NCBI RefSeq assembly: GCF_019793435.1
Contig: NZ_JAILYH010000012.1
Span: 62,001 to 126,000 of the forward strand
Reading direction: 5' to 3'
Source: Rhizobium redzepovicii
GTDB lineage: Bacteria; Pseudomonadota; Alphaproteobacteria; Rhizobiales; Rhizobiaceae
Length of the DNA: 64,000 bases
The notes beneath the pieces were generated by a model, which saw nothing but the letters and a program-made list of their open reading frames with translations, searched no databases and was not told the origin of the DNA. Below, piece after piece: positions 60,643 to 64,000 of the stretch. Within the stretch, counting starts at the first letter, position 1, and every line of letters starts with the position of its first letter. The translations under genes and the position numbers were made by a program.

Positions 60643-60762
60643 GCGGGCTCTGCAATCTCCGGGTTCTGTCTCTTCACCGGGCTTCGTGGTTTTGAGGGGA
60701 GATGTCAAGCTTTGAGGCGGTTAACAGCCCATTGCGGTCCCCACGGCCGACGGCTCTGCGTC

Positions 60763-61395
60763 TCATCGCGCGCCCAGGCTGACAAGGTAGGCGCACAGCA
60801 TATCGGCCATTGCCTCCGAATAGGCTTCCATGTCTTCGCTCTTCCGCGGTCTTTCGGAGAAATCCTTTCCGACGGTCGTCAGGGTTGTCATCATAACGTC
60901 GCCGGCGAGCACTCGGGCTGCCTCAGGGAGGGCGGGAAGCACCTCCCTCAGGAACGCCTCGATCACCGGATCGCCAGCCTGTCGCGCCTCCCGGGCCTCC
61001 GGCGCATCCCTGTAGAGCGGAGCGGCGTCGCCGAGCGCCACACGGACGGCGGCCTCTTCGCACTCCGAGCGAATAAAAGCCTGAACCAATCTGCGCACCC
61101 GGCGAAGCGGCGGCTCCGATCGGTCGTTGAGGATCTCACTCAGAAGACCGGTGGTCTCGCGCCACTCGTCGCTCTGCAGCCGAAACAGGATCGCCGCCTT
61201 GTTCGGAAAATATTGGTAGAGCGACCCAATGCTGACGCCTGCTTTCTCAGCCACGCGCGCGGTGGTGAAGCGGTGCGCGCCTTGCTGCGCCAAAACCTGA
61301 ACAGCAGCCTGCAGAATGGCCGAAACGAGCTCGTTCGACCGCGCCTGTTTGGGCTGTTTTCGTGAGGAAATTTCAGAGCTTGGGCGATCGGCCAT
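60763..61395 (-). CDS. TetR-family transcriptional regulator
   Basis: 210 aa from ATG 61395 (GGGAG 7 nt upstream); the open frame continues to 61776 but overlaps the divergent gene. The N-terminal TetR HTH reads FTTARVAEKAGVSIGSLYQYFPNKAAIL (two blocks, about residues 40-70). The C-terminal ligand domain resembles TetR_C members that respond to small molecules. It is divergent from the O-methyltransferase gene with 89 nt between them and very likely represses it. Confidence 0.92.
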   Translation of the reverse strand: MADRPSSEISSRKQPKQARSNELVSAILQAAVQVLAQQGAHRFTTARVAEKAGVSIGSLYQYFPNKAAILFRLQSDEWRETTGLLSEILNDRSEPPLRRVRRLVQAFIRSECEEAAVRVALGDAAPLYRDAPEAREARQAGDPVIEAFLREVLPALPEAARVLAGDVMMTTLTTVGKDFSERPRKSEDMEAYSEAMADMLCAYLVSLGAR

Positions 61396-61427
61396 TTCCA
61401 GGCTCCCGGATGCGATTAGCGAATGCG

Positions 61428-61440
61428 ACGAATTAATCGT
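61428..61440. promoter_or_regulatory. Candidate TetR operator
   Basis: The 13-nt near-palindrome ACGAATTAATCGT (ACGA/TCGT arms) lies midway between the divergent TetR and O-methyltransferase start codons, followed by the T-rich ATTTTTTCG that may be part of a promoter. Position makes it the best candidate operator; no experimental motif is known to me. Confidence 0.4.
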
Positions 61441-61484
61441 ATTTTTTCGATCGGCACAACAACGCTCTCGACAAAGGATTTGCC

Positions 61485-62141
61485 ATGACCACGTTAACGA
61501 CCTCACCGCTCGCGCCGCTGCTCGAGCATTTGTTCGAACAGGCCGACAAGGCGACGAGCCCCGGCCTGGCGGCACTGTCGCGGGAGGAGCGGGATCGCCT
61601 CTTCCACAGCAAGACGGAATACCGCAATTTCTACGGCCTGATAAAGGACCTGTGGCTGCCCGTGTCGCGCAGGACCGGCGAGTTGCTCTATATGCTGGCA
61701 CGCGCCAGTGGAGCACGTGAGATCGTCGAGTTCGGCACGTCGTTCGGTATTTCCACGCTCTATCTCGCCGCCGCATTGCGCGATAACGGCGGCGGCCGGC
61801 TGATCACCACCGAGTTCGAGCCCGACAAGATCTCCAGAGCACGGCAGAACCTTGCGGCGGCCGGGCTTGCCGATCTCGTCGAGTTTCGGCAGGGCGATGC
61901 GCTTGAAACCCTCGTCGCCGATCTTCCCGGCAGCATAGATCTGGTCCTGATGGACGGCGCAAAGTCGCTCTATCTGGAGATTTTGTACATCTTGGAAGGC
62001 CGCCTCCGGCAGGGAGCGATTGTCATCGCCGACGATGCCGACGCCTGCCCGGAATACCTCGGCCACGTGCGCGCGCCTGGCCGCGGTTACATGTCGACGC
62101 CGTTTTCCGAAGATATCGAGCTTTCCATGCGCGCTTGTTGA
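61485..62141 (+). CDS. Class I SAM-dependent O-methyltransferase
   Basis: 218 aa. The SAM-binding motif is REIVEFGTSFGISTLYLAAAL (two blocks, about residues 75-95) with TTEFEPDKISRARQNL acidic loop and LVLMDGAKSLYLEI, as in the caffeoyl-CoA/catechol O-methyltransferase (Methyltransf_24/COG4122) group. The acceptor is unknown, probably a phenolic or other hydroxylated small molecule. It forms a regulated pair with the divergent TetR gene, inserted between engB and yidC. Confidence 0.9.
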   Translation: MTTLTTSPLAPLLEHLFEQADKATSPGLAALSREERDRLFHSKTEYRNFYGLIKDLWLPVSRRTGELLYMLARASGAREIVEFGTSFGISTLYLAAALRDNGGGRLITTEFEPDKISRARQNLAAAGLADLVEFRQGDALETLVADLPGSIDLVLMDGAKSLYLEILYILEGRLRQGAIVIADDADACPEYLGHVRAPGRGYMSTPFSEDIELSMRAC

Positions 62142-62180
62142 AGCCGCGTCGGCGCAGGGTGATTGCTCACCGATACGAAC

Positions 62181-62210
62181 AGAAAAGCCCCGTCGGAGCG
62201 GGGCTTCTCT
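62181..62210 (-). terminator. Terminator between the O-methyltransferase and yidC genes
   Basis: The stem AGAnAAGCCCCG / CGGGGCTTnTCT with a 6-nt loop is symmetric. On the minus strand it comes 35 nt after the yidC stop and ends in CTTTTCTGTTCG, so it probably terminates yidC; it may also act on the convergent O-methyltransferase gene. Confidence 0.75.
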
Positions 62211-62244
62211 GTAGCACATTAACCTGCTGCAATAGGCAGCTGCG

Positions 62245-64000
62245 TCATTTCGACGGCGCCGTTTTTCGTCGGAACAGGCCCTTCAGATTGTCGAACAGCT
62301 CGACCTTGACGCCCTGGCGCTTCATGATCACCGACTGCTGGATCACCGAGAGCGTGTTGTTCCAGGCCCAGTAGATGACCAGGCCGGCCGGGAAACTTGC
62401 CAGCATGAACATGAACACCAGCGGCATCCAGTTGAAGATCATCGCCTGCGTCGGATCGGGCGGGGTCGGGTTCATGCGCATCTGCAGGAACATGGTGACA
62501 CCCATGATCAGCGGCCAGACGCCGAGATGCAGAATGGTCGGCGCTTCGAAGGGCAACAGGCCGAACAGATTGACGATCGTCGTCGGATCGGGGGCCGAAA
62601 GGTCCTTGATCCAGCCGAAGAACGGCGCGTGCCGCATCTCGATGGTGATGTAGATCACCTTGTAGAGCGAGAAGAAGATCGGGATCTGCAGCGCCACCGG
62701 CCAGCAGCCGGCGATCGGGTTGATCTTCTCTTCCTTGTAGAGCTGCATGGTCGCCTGCTGCAGCCCCATGCGGTCATCGGCGAATTTCGCCTTCAGCTCC
62801 TCCATCTTCGGCTGCATGCGCTTCATGTTCGCCATCGAAGCATATTGCTTGCTGGCGAGCGGGAAAAACAGCGCCTTGACGACGATGGTGGTGCACAGGA
62901 TCGCCACGCCGAAATTGCCGAAGAAGCGATAGAAAAAGTCCATCAGCTTGAACATCGGCTTGGTGATGAAATAGAACCAACCCCAGTCGATCAGCCGGTC
63001 GAACTTCGGGATCGAATAGCTGGTCTCGTAGCCGTCGATGACGGGCACTTCCTTGGCGCCGGCGAAGACGAGGTTCTTGAGCTCGATCGACTGGCCGGGC
63101 GCAACGGTGAAGGCATCGTCCTTGTAGTCGGCCTGATAGCGCGGCTGGCCATCGGCAAAATGCGAGAAGCGTGCTTCATAGGCCGAGGTCTGCGGCGGAA
63201 TGATCGTCGCGGCCCAGTATTTGTCGGTAATGCCGAGCCATCCGCCGGTGGATTTCGGCGGCATGACGGCTTCCTTCTCGGCGGCGGTATATTTGGTTTC
63301 GACGAGCCCGTCATCGCCGATGACGCCGATGAATCCTTCATGCAGCACGTAGACGGAGGGCGTCGTCGGCTTGTTGTAACGCGTCACACGGCCGTAGGAA
63401 GACAGTGATACGGGAGCCTGGCCGGTATTTTCGACCTTGTCGGCGACGGTGAACATGTAGCGTTCGTCGACGGAAATCGTCCGGGTAAAGGTCAGGCCCT
63501 TGTCGTTGGTGTAGGAAAGCGTCACCGGCGTCTTGTCGGTGAGCTTGGCGCCCTCGGGCGCCGTCCAGAGCGTCGAGGCGCCGGGAACGTTGCCCGTGGC
63601 GTCGCTGCCGATATAGCCGAGCTCGGTGAAGTAACCATCCTTGGTTTCCGCCGGGCTGAACAGGGTGATGGTCGGGCTCGAGTCGTCGACGGTCTCGTGA
63701 TAGCCCTTGAGCTTCAGGTCGTCGAGCCGGGCGCCGGCGAGGTTGATCGAGCCGGAAAGCGCAGGCGTATCGATGACGACGCGCGGGTTCTTTGCCAGCG
63801 CCTGTTCCAGCGTTGCCGTGGCGACGGCCTGACCGGAAGGGGCGGTCCCACTCGTCGGGGCCGGCGCCGCGCCGTTGGCTGCGGGCTGCTGCACCTGTTC
63901 GGTCTTCTGCTGCGCCTTCTGGGCTTCCTGCGCCTTGCGCTGGGCCTCGATGCGCGGATTCATATAGAGAAACTGCCAGCCGAGGACGATCAGCACCGAG
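62245..64000 (-). CDS. yidC: Membrane protein insertase YidC, N-terminus outside window
   Basis: About 585 residues are present; the true start lies beyond the right edge, since the frame opens within the first transmembrane helix (VLIVLGWQFLYMNPR). After an Ala/Gln/Pro-rich linker comes the large periplasmic beta domain (about 60-330), then the conserved insertase core with YKEEKINPIAGCWPVALQIPIFFSLYKVI (two blocks) and further transmembrane helices, ending in a basic tail. YidC inserts proteins into the inner membrane with or without SecYEG. In rhizobia it follows rnpA and precedes engB. Confidence 0.97.
   Translation of the reverse strand, partial: SVLIVLGWQFLYMNPRIEAQRKAQEAQKAQQKTEQVQQPAANGAAPAPTSGTAPSGQAVATATLEQALAKNPRVVIDTPALSGSINLAGARLDDLKLKGYHETVDDSSPTITLFSPAETKDGYFTELGYIGSDATGNVPGASTLWTAPEGAKLTDKTPVTLSYTNDKGLTFTRTISVDERYMFTVADKVENTGQAPVSLSSYGRVTRYNKPTTPSVYVLHEGFIGVIGDDGLVETKYTAAEKEAVMPPKSTGGWLGITDKYWAATIIPPQTSAYEARFSHFADGQPRYQADYKDDAFTVAPGQSIELKNLVFAGAKEVPVIDGYETSYSIPKFDRLIDWGWFYFITKPMFKLMDFFYRFFGNFGVAILCTTIVVKALFFPLASKQYASMANMKRMQPKMEELKAKFADDRMGLQQATMQLYKEEKINPIAGCWPVALQIPIFFSLYKVIYITIEMRHAPFFGWIKDLSAPDPTTIVNLFGLLPFEAPTILHLGVWPLIMGVTMFLQMRMNPTPPDPTQAMIFNWMPLVFMFMLASFPAGLVIYWAWNNTLSVIQQSVIMKRQGVKVELFDNLKGLFRRKTAPSK

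Overview
This window is GC-rich alphaproteobacterial chromosome, almost certainly Rhizobium (R. etli / R. leguminosarum group) or a close relative. The reasons are the protein sequences, the ornithine-lipid genes olsA and olsB, a Mur-type Fur protein, a malic enzyme fused to a phosphotransacetylase-like domain, and gene blocks in the order known from Sinorhizobium meliloti. Most of it is core housekeeping sequence. I see no rRNA or tRNA genes, CRISPR array, prophage, insertion sequence or replication origin. The genes at both edges (a CorC-like protein on the left, yidC on the right) run out of the window.

Layout. 1-8945 (minus): tsaB-rimI-mur-olsA-miaB-phoH-ybeY-corC, a tightly packed RNA-processing/lipid operon, preceded by a NifU-like protein, a universal stress protein and trpS. 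9042-10056: a VOC protein and a secreted M15-type peptidase. 10069-17690 (minus): murJ, glnD, a small unknown gene and mutS. 17804-20802 (plus): the malic enzyme tme and an L,D-transpeptidase. 20836-27318 (minus): olsB with a candidate Pho box, a hybrid histidine kinase, lspA, two RNA methyltransferase-type genes and a Nudix hydrolase. 27422-28375 (plus): a CoxG-like and a GNAT protein. 28409-30185 (minus): a LapA-domain protein, ihfB and sppA. 30410-36732 (plus): lptC-lptA-lptB-rpoN, a DMT transporter, hpf and ptsN, i.e. LPS transport plus the sigma-54/nitrogen-PTS block. 36909-41723 (minus): a chemoreceptor, ribokinase and rmuC. 41957-44969 (plus): def, a VapBC/FitAB-type toxin-antitoxin pair, fmt and truA. 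44976-47710 (minus): a membrane protein, dapE and dapD. 47904-55307: a LOG-family protein, an EF-hand protein, a pyrimidine nucleotidase, ada with a coupled PEP-mutase-family gene, an FMN hydroxy-acid dehydrogenase, two gene fragments left by an apparent deletion, and argB. 55451-59628: an ECF sigma/anti-sigma/fasciclin cassette, an orphan HisKA_2 kinase, two small unknown genes and a cold-shock protein. 59989-64000: engB, a TetR/O-methyltransferase pair and yidC.

How it fits together. The conserved backbone covers protein synthesis and maturation (def, fmt, truA, miaB, ybeY, trpS), the cell envelope (murJ, lptABC, lspA, yidC, dapD, dapE, olsA, olsB) and nitrogen control (glnD, rpoN, ptsN). 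It is interrupted by small accessory islets: the toxin-antitoxin pair between def and fmt, the ada to desaturase-remnant stretch before argB, the sigma/anti-sigma/fasciclin and kinase stretch between argB and engB, and the TetR/O-methyltransferase pair between engB and yidC.

No clearly new biological system is visible. The best leads are the ECF sigma-RskA-fasciclin cassette, which mirrors mycobacterial SigK-RskA-MPT70/83; a candidate Pho box in front of olsB; a deletion scar that removed the 5' ends of two divergent genes; and Ada translationally coupled to a PEP-mutase-family enzyme. All calls come from reading the sequence; no database search was run.
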